Below are positions 1-8,124 of a stretch of 43,758 nt of DNA, piece by piece (position 1 is the stretch's first letter; every line of letters starts with the position of its first letter). Where the stretch lies: NCBI RefSeq assembly GCF_007896895.1, contig NZ_VOGW01000130.1, positions 12,315 through 56,072 on the forward strand. Direction: 5' to 3'. This DNA comes from Streptomyces misionensis (GTDB taxonomy: Bacteria > Actinomycetota > Actinomycetes > Streptomycetales > Streptomycetaceae). Position numbers and translations under genes: made by a program. The notes under the pieces were generated by a model. It saw only the letters and a list, made by a program, of their open reading frames with translations, ran no database searches and was not told where the DNA came from.

Positions 1-437
1 GCGCCCGCCTCCTCCTGCTGGTAGAGCTTGCCGGCCTGGTCGTCGTCGCTGACCGTGTTGTCGTACGACACCACGCGTTCGAGGTCGACGGAGAGCCGGT
101 CGGTGGCGTCGGCGGAGGGGACCTTCCAGCGGCAGCCGACCTTGCGGTCGGTGTCGTAGGTCAGCTCGGCCTCGCCCTGGTAGGCCTTGTCCCGCTGGGC
201 GGGGTCGGCGATCTGCCTGATGCCGGGCAGCAGGGAGTCGAGGGTGTCGTGGCCGACCGCGCCGCAGGGCTCGGGCAGGGTGCGGTACCTGCCGGGCTGG
301 GCGGCGGCCGTGGCGGTGCCGGCGTCGCCGGGGTTGGCGTCGTCCGCGGCTCCGGAGCCGCCGGAGCCGCCCGTGCACCCGGTCAGCAGCGCCGCGAGGA
401 GGGCGGCGGTGCCGGTTACATACGCCTTCCGCTGCAC
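1..437 (-). CDS. DUF3558-type lipoprotein, C-terminus cut by window edge
   Basis: The reading frame on the minus strand begins at GTG 437, with a GAGAGGAG ribosome binding site about 10 nt upstream, and runs off the left edge after about 145 codons. The N-terminus is a lipoprotein signal peptide with lipobox LLTGC, followed by a Gly/Ser/Ala-rich linker. Next comes a domain with spaced cysteines (EPCGAV, GCRWKV) and hydrophobic segments that resembles the DUF3558 lipoproteins common in actinomycetes. The protein should be anchored to the outer face of the cytoplasmic membrane. Its function is unknown. The family assignment is from pattern memory and the gene is incomplete here. Confidence 0.75.
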   Translation of the reverse strand, partial: MQRKAYVTGTAALLAALLTGCTGGSGGSGAADDANPGDAGTATAAAQPGRYRTLPEPCGAVGHDTLDSLLPGIRQIADPAQRDKAYQGEAELTYDTDRKVGCRWKVPSADATDRLSVDLERVVSYDNTVSDDDQAGKLYQQEEAG

Positions 438-665
438 GGGCGGGCTCCTCTCGACGGCTGCGCTCCGACGGATGCGCTCGATGGTCGCACCAGTGTCCCC
501 GCTGGTTATTCGCTTGCCGCGGCGGGGTCCGGCCTGGAGACAATGTGTATCGCACGCGCCGCCGTGAACGCCGGTTCGAAGTCCGCTCTCAGTGCTTCTG
601 GCGCCGCTTTTCCTTTTTGGTGCTTCTAAGCCTTTTGTTGTCGTTTCCGGGGGAACGAGGAAGTC

Positions 666-1859
666 ATGCCGTACGTGGAGATACCGGGCGCGCGGGTGCC
701 CATCCGGATGTGGACGGACCCGGCGACGGTCGAGGACGTCGCCCTGCGCCAACTGCAGAACGTCGCCACCCTGCCGTGGATCAAGGGCCTCGCGGTCATG
801 CCGGACGTGCACTACGGCAAGGGCGCGACGGTCGGCTCGGTGATCGCGATGCGGGACGCCGTCTGCCCGGCCGCGGTCGGGGTGGACATCGGCTGCGGGA
901 TGTCGGCGGTGAAGACGTCGCTGACCGCGAACGACCTGCCGGGCGACCTGTCCCGGCTGCGGACGAGGATCGAGCAGGCCATTCCGGTCGGGCGCGGGAT
1001 GCACGACGACCCGGTGGAGCCCGGCGGCTTCCACGGCCTCGCCACCAGCGGGTGGGACGAGTTCTGGGGGCGGTTCGACGGGGTGGCCGACGCGGTCCGG
1101 TTCCGGCAGGAGCGCGCGGTCAGGCAGATGGGCACGCTCGGTGGCGGCAACCACTTCATCGAGGTCTGCACCGACACCGCGGGCGCGGTCTGGCTGATGC
1201 TGCACTCCGGTTCCCGCAACATCGGCAAGGAACTGGCCGAGCACCACATCGGCGTGGCCCAGAAACTCCCGCACAACCAGGGCCTGGTCGACCGCGACCT
1301 CGCCGTCTTCGTCGCGGACACCCCGCAGATGGCGGCCTACCGCAACGACCTGTTCTGGGCGCAGGAGTACGCCAAGTACAACCGCACCCTGATGATGGCG
1401 CTCCTGAAGGACGTGATCCGCAAGGAGTTCAAGAAGGCCAAGCCCCTCTTCGAGCCGGAGATCTCCTGCCACCACAACTACGTGGCGCAGGAGCGGTACG
1501 AGGGGATGGACCTGCTGGTGACCCGCAAGGGCGCGATCCGGGCCGGGTCCGGGGAGTTCGGGATCATCCCGGGCTCCATGGGCACGGGGTCGTACATCGT
1601 GAAGGGTCTGGGCAACGACGACTCCTTCAACTCGGCCTCGCACGGCGCGGGCCGGCGCATGAGCCGGAACGCGGCCAAGCGGAAGTACACCGCCAGGGAC
1701 CTGGAGGAGCAGACGCGGGGCGTGGAGTGCCGCAAGGACTCCGGCGTCGTGGACGAGATCCCGGGCGCCTACAAGTCCATCGACCAGGTCATCGAGCAGC
1801 AGCGGGACCTGGTGGAGGTCGTGGCCAAGCTGAAGCAGGTCGTCTGCGTGAAGGGCTGA
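666..1859 (+). CDS. rtcB: RNA-splicing ligase RtcB
   Basis: This encodes a 397-residue RtcB, a GTP- and Mn-dependent ligase that joins 2',3'-cyclic phosphate or 3'-phosphate RNA ends to 5'-OH ends. The metal and active-site motifs are all visible: DVHYGKG (47-53), VDIGCGM (73-79, Asp74 and Cys77), GGGNHFIE (159-166, Asn162 and His163), HSGSRN (180-185), CHHNY (268-272) and SHGAGR (325-330). His326 of the last motif is the position guanylylated in characterised RtcB. Length is close to the 408 residues of the E. coli enzyme. ATG 666 follows a GAGGAAG ribosome binding site. No rtcA or Ro60/Y RNA gene is adjacent, so the physiological substrate cannot be read from context. A hairpin follows the stop. 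Confidence 0.95.
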   Translation: MPYVEIPGARVPIRMWTDPATVEDVALRQLQNVATLPWIKGLAVMPDVHYGKGATVGSVIAMRDAVCPAAVGVDIGCGMSAVKTSLTANDLPGDLSRLRTRIEQAIPVGRGMHDDPVEPGGFHGLATSGWDEFWGRFDGVADAVRFRQERAVRQMGTLGGGNHFIEVCTDTAGAVWLMLHSGSRNIGKELAEHHIGVAQKLPHNQGLVDRDLAVFVADTPQMAAYRNDLFWAQEYAKYNRTLMMALLKDVIRKEFKKAKPLFEPEISCHHNYVAQERYEGMDLLVTRKGAIRAGSGEFGIIPGSMGTGSYIVKGLGNDDSFNSASHGAGRRMSRNAAKRKYTARDLEEQTRGVECRKDSGVVDEIPGAYKSIDQVIEQQRDLVEVVAKLKQVVCVKG

Positions 1860-1875
1860 GGAGCCCTCGGTACGG

Positions 1876-1905
1876 GCGGGGCGGAACCGTGGCGGTCCGC
1901 CCCGC
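1876..1905 (+). terminator. Hairpin downstream of rtcB
   Basis: A perfect 10-bp stem (GCGGGGCGGA with TCCGCCCCGC) encloses a 10-nt loop and begins 17 nt after the rtcB stop codon. There is no long U tract, which is usual for high-GC actinomycete terminators. It separates rtcB from the lipoprotein pair. Confidence 0.65.
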
Positions 1906-1949
1906 TGTCCTCATGGTGCACGCGTCAACTCTCCGGAGGAGGAAGGCCG

Positions 1950-2240
1950 ATGAACCGAGCGCGCACACGAGGGGCGGTCCGGGCCGCGGGCCTGGTGGCG
2001 GCCGTGGCGGCCCTGCTGGCGGGCTGCTCGCAGCACTACGACGACCAGCGCGGCAAGGGCGACGCGCCCGTACAGGGCAGGGCGGGGGACAACACGCCCG
2101 CCCAGGTCTACAACTTCCCCGACGGCTTCGGGAACCTGGCCACCAAGTGCGTCGGGCACGGGTACCGCGCGTATGTGACCACCAACGCCAACGCGCCGTC
2201 GAACGTGCAGATCGTGGAGGACAAGGCGTGCGCCGGCTGA
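1950..2240 (+). CDS. Small lipoprotein, first copy of a tandem pair
   Basis: This is a 96-residue protein with a basic N-terminus, a hydrophobic segment and lipobox LLAGC, then a short mature part of about 70 residues. ATG 1950 follows a strong GGAGGAGGAAGG ribosome binding site. The mature part contains QHYDDQRGKGDAPVQGRAGD, then VYNFPDGFGNLATKCV, and ends in a second cysteine (DKACAG). Two cysteines in so small a mature domain suggest a disulfide. The next gene is a clear paralog and overlaps this one by 13 nt. I do not recognise a characterised function; it is predicted to sit on the outer face of the membrane. Confidence 0.85.
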   Translation: MNRARTRGAVRAAGLVAAVAALLAGCSQHYDDQRGKGDAPVQGRAGDNTPAQVYNFPDGFGNLATKCVGHGYRAYVTTNANAPSNVQIVEDKACAG

Positions 2241-2548
2241 GCGCGGGCCTCGCCGTGACCGCGCTCGGCGCGGTGCTGCTGCTCGGCGGCTGCTCCCGGC
2301 AGCACTACGAGGAGCGGGGCAAGGCGGACGCGCCGGTGTCGGGCCGGGCCGGGGAGGACTCGCCCGCCGAGGTCTACAACTTCCCCGACGGCTTCGGGAA
2401 CCTCGCCACCAAGTGCGTCGGCGAGGGCAAGCGGGGCTACGCCACCACCAAGTTCGTCAAGGTCGAGGACAAGGACGACGTCAAGATCCTGCCCGCGCAC
2501 GCGGTGATCGTGGACGACCCGGCCTGCCGGGCCCCCGCCGGCCGCTGA
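2228..2548 (+). CDS. Small lipoprotein, second copy of a tandem pair
   Basis: A 106-residue lipoprotein starts at GTG 2228, inside the end of the preceding paralog and in another frame. A GGAGG ribosome binding site lies at 2216-2220, and the 13-nt overlap implies translational coupling. The signal peptide ends in lipobox LLGGC. The mature part repeats the first copy's pattern: RQHYEERGKADAPVSGRAG, then VYNFPDGFGNLATKCVGEG, and a C-terminal cysteine (DDPACRA). It is longer by an insert rich in Lys and Asp (about KVEDKDDVKILP). Conservation of the central motif against divergent flanks suggests that motif is functionally constrained. Function is unknown. Confidence 0.8.
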   Translation: MRRLSAGLAVTALGAVLLLGGCSRQHYEERGKADAPVSGRAGEDSPAEVYNFPDGFGNLATKCVGEGKRGYATTKFVKVEDKDDVKILPAHAVIVDDPACRAPAGR

Positions 2549-2737
2549 TCACTTGGCGTGGCGCACCGCGTAGATCATGACGAACGCCACGAGGTGGATG
2601 CCGAAGAGGAAGTAGGCCAGGAAGTACCAGACCTTGCGCTCGTCCCTCTTCTCCTGGGCGAGGCGGCGCTTGTCGTAGGCCTCGGAGGGGGAGAGGGACG
2701 CGGGCGCGTCCCCGGTGCCGGCGGGTTCTTCGGCCAT
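2549..2737 (-). CDS. Small membrane protein, DUF6126-like
   Basis: This is a 62-residue protein with an acidic/polar N-terminus, a charged helix (DKRRLAQEKRDERK) and one C-terminal membrane segment (WYFLAYFLFGIHLVAFVMIYAV). The pattern matches the small DUF6126 proteins of Streptomyces, as far as I can recall that family. ATG 2737 overlaps the stop codon of the upstream SDR (TGATG), so the two are co-translated. Its stop abuts that of the convergent lipoprotein gene with no spacer. Function is unknown. Confidence 0.75.
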   Translation of the reverse strand: MAEEPAGTGDAPASLSPSEAYDKRRLAQEKRDERKVWYFLAYFLFGIHLVAFVMIYAVRHAK

Positions 2738-3513
2738 CAGTGCTCCCGGTGCACCTTGGTGTTGGAGGCCTGGGCGCGGGGGCGTACGACCAGGAGGTCG
2801 ATGTTGACGTGGCTGGGCCGGGTCACCGCCCAGGTGATCGTCTCGGCCACGTCCTCGGCGGTCAGCGGCTCGGCCACGCCCGCGTAGACCTTCGCCGCCT
2901 TCTCCGCGTCGCCGCCGAAGCGGGTGAGGGCGAACTCCTCGGTCCGGACCATGCCGGGCGCGATCTCCACGACGCGCACCGGGCTGCCGACGATCTCCAG
3001 GCGGAGCGTCTCGGCGAGGACGTGGGCGCCGTGCTTGGCGGCGACGTAGCCGGCGCCGCCCTCGTAGGTGGCGTGGCCCGCGGTGGAGGAGACCACCACG
3101 ACGACCCCGTCGCCGCTCGCCTCCAGCTTGGGCAGCAGGGCCTGGGTGAGGTTCAGGGTGCCGATGACGTTCGTCTCGTACATCGCGCGCCAGTCGGCCG
3201 GGTCGCCGGTGGCCACCGGGTCGGCGCCGAGCGCGCCGCCCGCGTTGTTCACCAGGACGCCGATGGTCTTGAAGGCCGTGGCGAACTCGTCCACGGCCGC
3301 GCGGTCCGTCACGTCCAGCGGGTACGCCGTCGCCGCGTGGCCGGCCGCGTTGATCTCCTCGGCCAGCGCCTCGATCCGGTCCTTGCGGCGGGCGGTGAGC
3401 ACCACGCGGTAGCCGGCCGCGGCGAGCTGCCGGGCCGTCGCGGCGCCGATACCGCTGCTCGCACCGGTGACGACGGCGATGCGGGAGGCGGCGGACGGGG
3501 CGGACGTGGCCAT
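2737..3513 (-). CDS. Short-chain dehydrogenase/reductase (SDR)
   Basis: This is a 258-residue classical SDR, predicted to be a cytoplasmic NAD(P)-dependent oxidoreductase. It shows the cofactor motif TGASSGIG (17-24), NNAG (89-92), the catalytic serine in VSSTAG (about 142) and YVAAK (Tyr156, Lys160). Arg41-Arg42 after the second strand suggests NADP(H) preference; that point is inference. The closest general resemblance is to the serine/3-hydroxy-acid dehydrogenase branch (YdfG-like), but the substrate cannot be read from sequence. ATG 3513 has a GAGGAGC ribosome binding site. The gene forms an operon with the DUF6126-like protein downstream. Confidence 0.9.
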   Translation of the reverse strand: MATSAPSAASRIAVVTGASSGIGAATARQLAAAGYRVVLTARRKDRIEALAEEINAAGHAATAYPLDVTDRAAVDEFATAFKTIGVLVNNAGGALGADPVATGDPADWRAMYETNVIGTLNLTQALLPKLEASGDGVVVVVSSTAGHATYEGGAGYVAAKHGAHVLAETLRLEIVGSPVRVVEIAPGMVRTEEFALTRFGGDAEKAAKVYAGVAEPLTAEDVAETITWAVTRPSHVNIDLLVVRPRAQASNTKVHREH

Positions 3514-3563
3514 GGGCTGCTCCTCGGGTGGGTCGGCGGACGTGCGTCCAATGTAGGCGAGGG

Positions 3564-3902
3564 TCAGCCGCCGTTCCTCGGCGCCCACATGATCAGGGCC
3601 ATGCCGGCGAGGCAGACCAGCGCACCGGTGATGTCCCAGCGGTCGGGCCGGTAACCGTCGGCGACCGCGCCCCACAGCAGCGAGCCCGCCACGAAGATGC
3701 CGCCGTACGCGGCCAGGATGCGGCCGAAGTGGGCGTCCGGCTGGAAGGTGGCGACGAAGCCGTACGCGCCGAGCGCGAGCACCCCGCCGGCCGCCCACAG
3801 CCAGCCCCGGTGCTCCCGTACGCCCTGCCAGACCAGCCAGGCACCGCCGATCTCGAACAGCGCGGCGACGACGAAGAGGGCGGCGGAACGGAGGATCGGC
3901 AT
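3564..3902 (-). CDS. UPF0060 (YnfA-like) membrane protein
   Basis: This is a 112-residue protein with four predicted membrane helices, matching the UPF0060/YnfA family in length and in motifs such as [44 protein letters not shown] and PDRWD. YnfA-type proteins resemble small multidrug-resistance transporters, but their substrate is usually unproven. ATG 3902 opens the minus-strand group that continues with the SDR 50 nt further on. It is divergent from the LLM monooxygenase gene. Confidence 0.9.
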   Translation of the reverse strand: MPILRSAALFVVAALFEIGGAWLVWQGVREHRGWLWAAGGVLALGAYGFVATFQPDAHFGRILAAYGGIFVAGSLLWGAVADGYRPDRWDITGALVCLAGMALIMWAPRNGG

Positions 3903-3963
3903 GGGGGCAGCTTCGCACGGCGGGTGTTCCGGAATATCCGGAGGTGGGGCTCTGTTGGCGGGG

Positions 3964-3985
3964 TATAGTTGAATTGTAAACAACT
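3964..3985. promoter_or_regulatory. Candidate operator/promoter for the LLM monooxygenase pair
   Basis: This is an AT-rich island in a very GC-rich background, just upstream of the LLM gene. It carries an inverted repeat AGTTG-N9-CAACT (3967-3985) next to a TATAGT hexamer (3964-3969). The arrangement resembles operators of MarR-type regulators, but no such regulator is in the window. The exact promoter hexamers are uncertain. Confidence 0.45.
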
Positions 3986-4002
3986 TGGGAAGGTGAGCGA
4001 CC

Positions 4003-5121
4003 ATGCAGTTCGGGATCTTCACGGTCGGTGACGTCACGCCGGACCCGACCACGGGGCGTACGCCGTCCGAGCGTGAGCGGATCAAGGCCATGGTCGCCAT
4101 CGCGTTGAAGGCGGAGGAGGTCGGCCTGGACGTGTTCGCGACGGGTGAGCACCACAATCCGCCGTTCGTGCCGTCGTCGCCGACCACGATGCTCGGGTAC
4201 ATAGCCGCGCGCACGCAGAACCTGGTCCTGTCCACCTCGACGACGCTGATCACCACGAACGACCCGGTGAAGATCGCGGAGGATTTCGCGATGCTCCAGC
4301 ACCTGGCGGACGGGCGGGTGGACCTGATGATGGGACGTGGCAACACGGGCCCGGTGTATCCGTGGTTCGGCAAGGACATCCGCGAGGGCATCGATCTGGC
4401 GGTGGAGAACTACGCGCTGCTGCGGCGGCTGTGGCGTGAGGACGTCGTGGACTGGGAGGGCAAGTTCCGCACGCCGCTGCAGGGCTTCACCTCGACGCCC
4501 AGGCCGCTGGACGGGGTGGCGCCGTTCGTGTGGCACGGTTCGATCCGGTCGCCGGAGATCGCGGAGCAGGCGGCGTACTACGGCGACGGCTTCTTCCACA
4601 ACAACATCTTCTGGCCCATGGGCCACACCCGGCGGATGATCGAGCTGTACCGCAACCGGTACGCCCATTACGGGCACGGCACGCCGGAGCAGGCGATCGT
4701 CGGGCTGGGCGGTCAGGTGTTCATGCGGAGGAACTCGCAGGACGCGGTGCGTGAGTTCCGGCCGTACTTCGACAACGCGCCGGTGTACGGGCACGGTCCC
4801 TCGCTGGAGGAGTTCACCGCGCAGACCCCGCTGACGGTGGGTTCGCCGCAGCAGGTGATCGAGCGGACCCTGTCGTTCCGCGAGTACGCGGGTGACTACC
4901 AGCGCCAGCTGTTCCTGATGGACCACGCGGGGCTGCCGCTGAAGACCGTCCTGGAGCAGCTCGACCTCCTGGGCGAGGAGGTGGTGCCGGTGCTGCGCGA
5001 GGAGTTCGCGAAGAACCGCCCGGCGCAGGTGCCGGACGCCCCGGACCACCGGTCGCTGGTGGCCGCGAAGAACGCGCAGGCCGCGCGGGGCACGGACACG
5101 AAGGAGGAGAGCACCGTATGA
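4003..5121 (+). CDS. LLM-class FMN-dependent monooxygenase, CE1758 family
   Basis: This is a 372-residue luciferase-like TIM-barrel flavoprotein that uses reduced FMN and oxygen. Family signatures are visible: [10 protein letters not shown] at the N-terminus, [14 protein letters not shown] (about 37-50), [15 protein letters not shown] and [15 protein letters not shown]. Its stop overlaps the start of the next gene by 4 nt (ATGA), and that gene encodes an FMN reductase. This pairing is the CE1758/CE1759 'LLM duo' known from actinobacteria, in which the reductase is expected to supply FMNH2. ATG 4003 follows a GGGAAGG ribosome binding site. The substrate is unknown. An AT-rich dyad upstream may be an operator. 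Confidence 0.92.
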   Translation: MQFGIFTVGDVTPDPTTGRTPSERERIKAMVAIALKAEEVGLDVFATGEHHNPPFVPSSPTTMLGYIAARTQNLVLSTSTTLITTNDPVKIAEDFAMLQHLADGRVDLMMGRGNTGPVYPWFGKDIREGIDLAVENYALLRRLWREDVVDWEGKFRTPLQGFTSTPRPLDGVAPFVWHGSIRSPEIAEQAAYYGDGFFHNNIFWPMGHTRRMIELYRNRYAHYGHGTPEQAIVGLGGQVFMRRNSQDAVREFRPYFDNAPVYGHGPSLEEFTAQTPLTVGSPQQVIERTLSFREYAGDYQRQLFLMDHAGLPLKTVLEQLDLLGEEVVPVLREEFAKNRPAQVPDAPDHRSLVAAKNAQAARGTDTKEESTV

Positions 5122-5696
5122 AGCTCGTCGTCGTATCGGCGGGACTGAGCGTCCCGTCCTCCACCCGGCTGCTCGCCGACCGGCTGGCCGCCGCCGTCGT
5201 CCGGCGGGCCGACGCGGAGGTGGACGTGCAGGTGATCGAGGTGCGCGACCTCGCGGTGGAGATCGCGCACCACCTCACCAACGGGTTCCCGGGCGGGGCG
5301 CTGGCCGCGGCGCAGGACGCGGTGACCGGGGCCGACGGACTGATCGTCGTCACGCCGGTGTTCAGCGCGTCGTACAGCGGGCTGTTCAAGTCGTTCTTCG
5401 ACGTGCTGGACAAGGACGCGCTGACGGGCAAGCCGGTGCTGATCGCCGCGACCGGCGGTACGGCACGGCACTCGCTGGTCCTCGACCACGCGCTGCGTCC
5501 GCTCTTCTCCTACCTGAAGGCCGTCGTCGTCCCCACCGGGGTCTACGCCGCCTCCGAGGACTGGGGCGCGGAAGGGCTCGCGGAGCGGATCGAGCGGGCC
5601 GGGCAGGAACTGGCCTCCCTGATGCCGAAGGCCGAACGGCGGACGGAGCCCGGCGTGGTGCCCTTCGCCGAGCAACTGGCGGCGCTGAAGCCGTAG
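5118..5696 (+). CDS. LLM-partnered FMN reductase, CE1759 family
   Basis: This is a 192-residue flavodoxin-like NAD(P)H:FMN reductase. The N-terminal strand and FMN phosphate loop read VVSAGLSVPSSTRLLADRL (about 5-23). A TPVFSASYSGLFKSFFD segment (about 79-95) matches the FMN-binding loop of NADPH-dependent FMN reductases. ATG 5118 overlaps the monooxygenase stop (ATGA), so equimolar production is likely. Its expected role is to provide reduced flavin to the preceding enzyme in the cytoplasm. A strong hairpin follows the gene. Confidence 0.92.
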   Translation: MKLVVVSAGLSVPSSTRLLADRLAAAVVRRADAEVDVQVIEVRDLAVEIAHHLTNGFPGGALAAAQDAVTGADGLIVVTPVFSASYSGLFKSFFDVLDKDALTGKPVLIAATGGTARHSLVLDHALRPLFSYLKAVVVPTGVYAASEDWGAEGLAERIERAGQELASLMPKAERRTEPGVVPFAEQLAALKP

Positions 5697-5718
5697 GCCC
5701 CGGCGCGCTGCCGCCCGT

Positions 5719-5757
5719 CCGCCCGCCCGCACACCGACTCGGTGGGCGGGCGGGCGG
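5719..5757 (+). terminator. Strong hairpin ending the LLM operon
   Basis: A 12-bp GC stem (5719-5730 with 5746-5757), one mismatch and a further 5-bp stem close on a 3-nt loop. It starts 22 nt after the reductase stop codon. It is the clearest terminator-like structure in the first 10 kb. Confidence 0.75.
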
Positions 5758-5940
5758 CGTGGCGCGGGGGCGTCCCGTCGCCTCGGAGCGCGGGCCGGTT
5801 CCGGCTTCTTCCGGCGGGGGTGAGAAGACGGTAGGGGACGCGAGGCGGTTGCGCGTCTGACGGTTAGAGGGCGGTAAAAAGGGTGATCGCAGGCCCATCC
5901 GTCCCGGCCGAACCCGTGGAGACCTTGGCAAACTGGGTAC

Positions 5941-6669
5941 GTGCCCCAGACTGTGCTGCTCGCCGAAGACGACCGTGCCATTCGCCATGCCCTGGAGCGT
6001 GCGCTGACCCTGGAAGGGTACGCGGTCACGGCGGTGGCGGACGGCGTCGAGGCGCTCGCGCAGGCCCACAAGACCCCGCCGGACGTCCTCGTGCTCGACG
6101 TGATGATGCCCGGCATCGACGGCCTCCAGGTCTGCCGCGTGCTGCGCGCGGAGGGCGACCGTACGCCCATCCTCATGCTCACCGCCCTCGTCGAGACCGC
6201 CGACCGCATCGCGGGCCTGGACGCCGGCGCCGACGACTACGTGGTCAAGCCCTTCGACGTCGAGGAGGTCTTCGCCCGGCTGCGCGCCCTGCTGCGCCGC
6301 ACCAGCCCGGTGCCCGCCGGGGCGAGCGGCGGCGACGGCGCCGGCCGGAGCGAGCCCCAGCTCTCCGACCGGCAGGTCGAGGCCGCCGGCCTGCGCATGG
6401 ACCTCCAGGCCCGCCGCGCCTGGCGCGGCAAGCGGGAGCTGGAGCTGACCCGCACCGAGTTCGAACTGCTGGAACTGCTGGTCCGCAACGCCGGCATCGT
6501 GCTCGACCACTCCACCATCTACGACCGCATCTGGGGCTACGACTTCGGCCCCGGCTCCAAGAACCTCGCCGTCTACGTCGGCTATCTGCGCCGCAAGCTG
6601 GACGAGCCCGGCGCCCCCCAGCTGATCCACACGGTGCGCGGCGTGGGTTACGTGCTGCGGGAGGACTGA
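5941..6669 (+). CDS. OmpR-family response regulator
   Basis: This is a 242-residue transcriptional regulator. The receiver domain (about 4-118) carries the acidic pair Asp10/Asp11, the phosphoacceptor Asp53 (LVLDVMMPG), Thr81 and Lys103 (YVVKPF). After a Gly/Ala-rich linker comes a winged-helix domain (about 145-242) with ELTRTEFELLELLV and a C-terminal HTVRGVGYVLRED, typical of MprA/PrrA-like regulators. GTG 5941 has no obvious ribosome binding site, so a leaderless transcript is possible. The partner kinase starts immediately after the stop. The signal is unknown. Confidence 0.93.
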   Translation: MPQTVLLAEDDRAIRHALERALTLEGYAVTAVADGVEALAQAHKTPPDVLVLDVMMPGIDGLQVCRVLRAEGDRTPILMLTALVETADRIAGLDAGADDYVVKPFDVEEVFARLRALLRRTSPVPAGASGGDGAGRSEPQLSDRQVEAAGLRMDLQARRAWRGKRELELTRTEFELLELLVRNAGIVLDHSTIYDRIWGYDFGPGSKNLAVYVGYLRRKLDEPGAPQLIHTVRGVGYVLRED

Positions 6670-8082
6670 GTGGGCCGCCTGCGCCGGATGTCGGCCTGGC
6701 GCCGGCCCAAGCTGGTCTCCCTGCGCACCACCTTCGCCGTCTCCTTCGCCGCCGTCACCGCCGCCGTCACCATCCTCGTCGGCATCGTGTCGTACGGCTC
6801 CGCGGCCCGGCTGGTCCGCGTCGACCAGCAGTCGGTGTTCAGCCAGGTCGTCCAGGACGTACGGGACGAGGTGCGCCAGCACACGATGGTCCCCGAGGAC
6901 TTCTCCTCCTCCCGGCCCGGACACGACCTGGTCCGCCCCGCCCGCACCGACGTCCAGGTGCTCGGCGCGCAGGGGCAGATCACGGACCACGGCAGCCCGG
7001 TGCTGCCGGTCACCGCCCGCGACCGGTCGATGGCGACCGCGCGCACGGCCGGCAAGGTGGCCGAGCACAAGGACGTACGGGTCGGCGACGACCTGTTCCG
7101 CATCGCCACCGTCTCGCTCGGCCGCGGACGGGGCGCGGTCCAGGTCGCGCAGGAGTTCAGCGACACCGAGGACCTGCTGCGCACCCTCCAGCAGCGGACG
7201 CTGATCCTGACGGCCGCCGTGGTGGTGGCCGCCGGCCTGTTCGGCTGGTGGCTGGCCCGCCGGATCACCCGGCGCCTGGTGATGCTCACCTCCGCCGCCG
7301 AGGACGTCGCCCGCACCCGGCGCCTCGGCATCGAGGTGCCGGTGGCGGGGCTGGACGAGGTGGGGCGGCTCGGACGCGCCTTCGACCGGATGCTGGGGCG
7401 GCTCGCGCAGTCGGAGGAGGACCAGCGGCGGCTGGTCCAGGACGCGGGCCACGAGCTGCGCACGCCGCTCACCTCGCTGCGCACCAACATCTCGCTGCTG
7501 CGGCGCATCGACGAGCTGCCGCCGGACACCCGGGACGACCTCGTCGCCGACCTCACCCAGGAGGCGCGCGAGCTCACCGACCTGGTGAACGAGTTGGTGG
7601 ACCTCGCCGCGGGGCAGTCCGACACCGAGCCGCCGCAGCGGGTGGACCTCGCCGACATCGCGGAGGACGTGGTGGGGCTGGCGTCCCGGCGCACCGGGCG
7701 GGAGATCGTGCTGCGGGCCGCCGGGGACACCACGACCGACGGCCGGCCCGGGATGCTGCAACGGGCCATCTCCAACCTGGTCGAGAACGCGGCCAAGTTC
7801 GACCGCTCGGGCAAGGCGCCGATCGAGGTCCAGGTGACGGGCCCGGCGCGGTCGGGGACGGTACGGGTCGAGGTGCTGGACCGGGGGCCCGGGATCGCCG
7901 AGGGCGATCTGATCCGGATCTTCGACCGCTTCTACCGGGCCGCCGACGCGCGCTCCCTGCCGGGCTCCGGCCTCGGTCTGTCCATCGTCCGGGAGGTCGC
8001 GATGGCGCACGGCGGCGCGCCGTTCGCCTACCGGCGGGAGGGCGGCGGCGCGGTGATCGGCTTCACGGTGGGCGGGGGCTGA
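6670..8082 (+). CDS. Sensor histidine kinase
   Basis: This is a 470-residue membrane kinase with TM1 (about 20-44), an extracytoplasmic sensor of about 130 residues, TM2 (about 177-196), HAMP (about 197-249), a HisKA domain with GHELRTPLTSL (His261), and a HATPase domain with NLVENAAKF, DRGPGIAEGD and GSGLGLSIV. GTG 6670 directly follows the regulator's TGA; an internal ATG at 6688 is an alternative start. The close coupling shows that the two form one system. The architecture is like MprB/PrrB. The stimulus cannot be inferred from the sensor region, which lacks a recognisable named domain. Confidence 0.93.
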   Translation: MGRLRRMSAWRRPKLVSLRTTFAVSFAAVTAAVTILVGIVSYGSAARLVRVDQQSVFSQVVQDVRDEVRQHTMVPEDFSSSRPGHDLVRPARTDVQVLGAQGQITDHGSPVLPVTARDRSMATARTAGKVAEHKDVRVGDDLFRIATVSLGRGRGAVQVAQEFSDTEDLLRTLQQRTLILTAAVVVAAGLFGWWLARRITRRLVMLTSAAEDVARTRRLGIEVPVAGLDEVGRLGRAFDRMLGRLAQSEEDQRRLVQDAGHELRTPLTSLRTNISLLRRIDELPPDTRDDLVADLTQEARELTDLVNELVDLAAGQSDTEPPQRVDLADIAEDVVGLASRRTGREIVLRAAGDTTTDGRPGMLQRAISNLVENAAKFDRSGKAPIEVQVTGPARSGTVRVEVLDRGPGIAEGDLIRIFDRFYRAADARSLPGSGLGLSIVREVAMAHGGAPFAYRREGGGAVIGFTVGGG

Positions 8083-8093
8083 CCGGCTCCACC

Positions 8094-8117
8094 GGGGAGG
8101 CGGACGGCCGCCCCCAC
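8094..8117. terminator. Imperfect hairpin between convergent genes
   Basis: A GGCGG/CCGCC core stem (8099-8103 with 8108-8112), extended through mismatches, lies in the 42-nt gap between the kinase stop and the convergent aminoacyltransferase stop. It could serve both strands. It is weaker than other hairpins in the window. Confidence 0.35.
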
Positions 8118-8124
8118 CGGGAGG

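Noticed and set aside
570..590. tRNA-like fragment (GGTTCGAAGTCC) upstream of rtcB
   Set aside because: The flanking bases do not form a T-arm stem, and no cloverleaf can be drawn around it.
545..2226. Long open plus-strand frame overlapping rtcB
   Set aside because: It is Arg/Gly-rich, out of frame with the clearly conserved RtcB sequence and has no ribosome binding site. Only its 3' end (2228-2548) is real, as the second lipoprotein.
3514..5049. Upstream extension of the SDR frame across the LLM gene
   Set aside because: The SDR begins at ATG 3513 with a ribosome binding site, and the extension is antisense to the LLM monooxygenase.
5386..8010. Very long minus-strand frame opposite the FMN reductase and two-component genes
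   Set aside because: It mirrors strongly coding plus-strand genes with intact receiver and kinase motifs. High-GC genomes routinely give long antisense frames.
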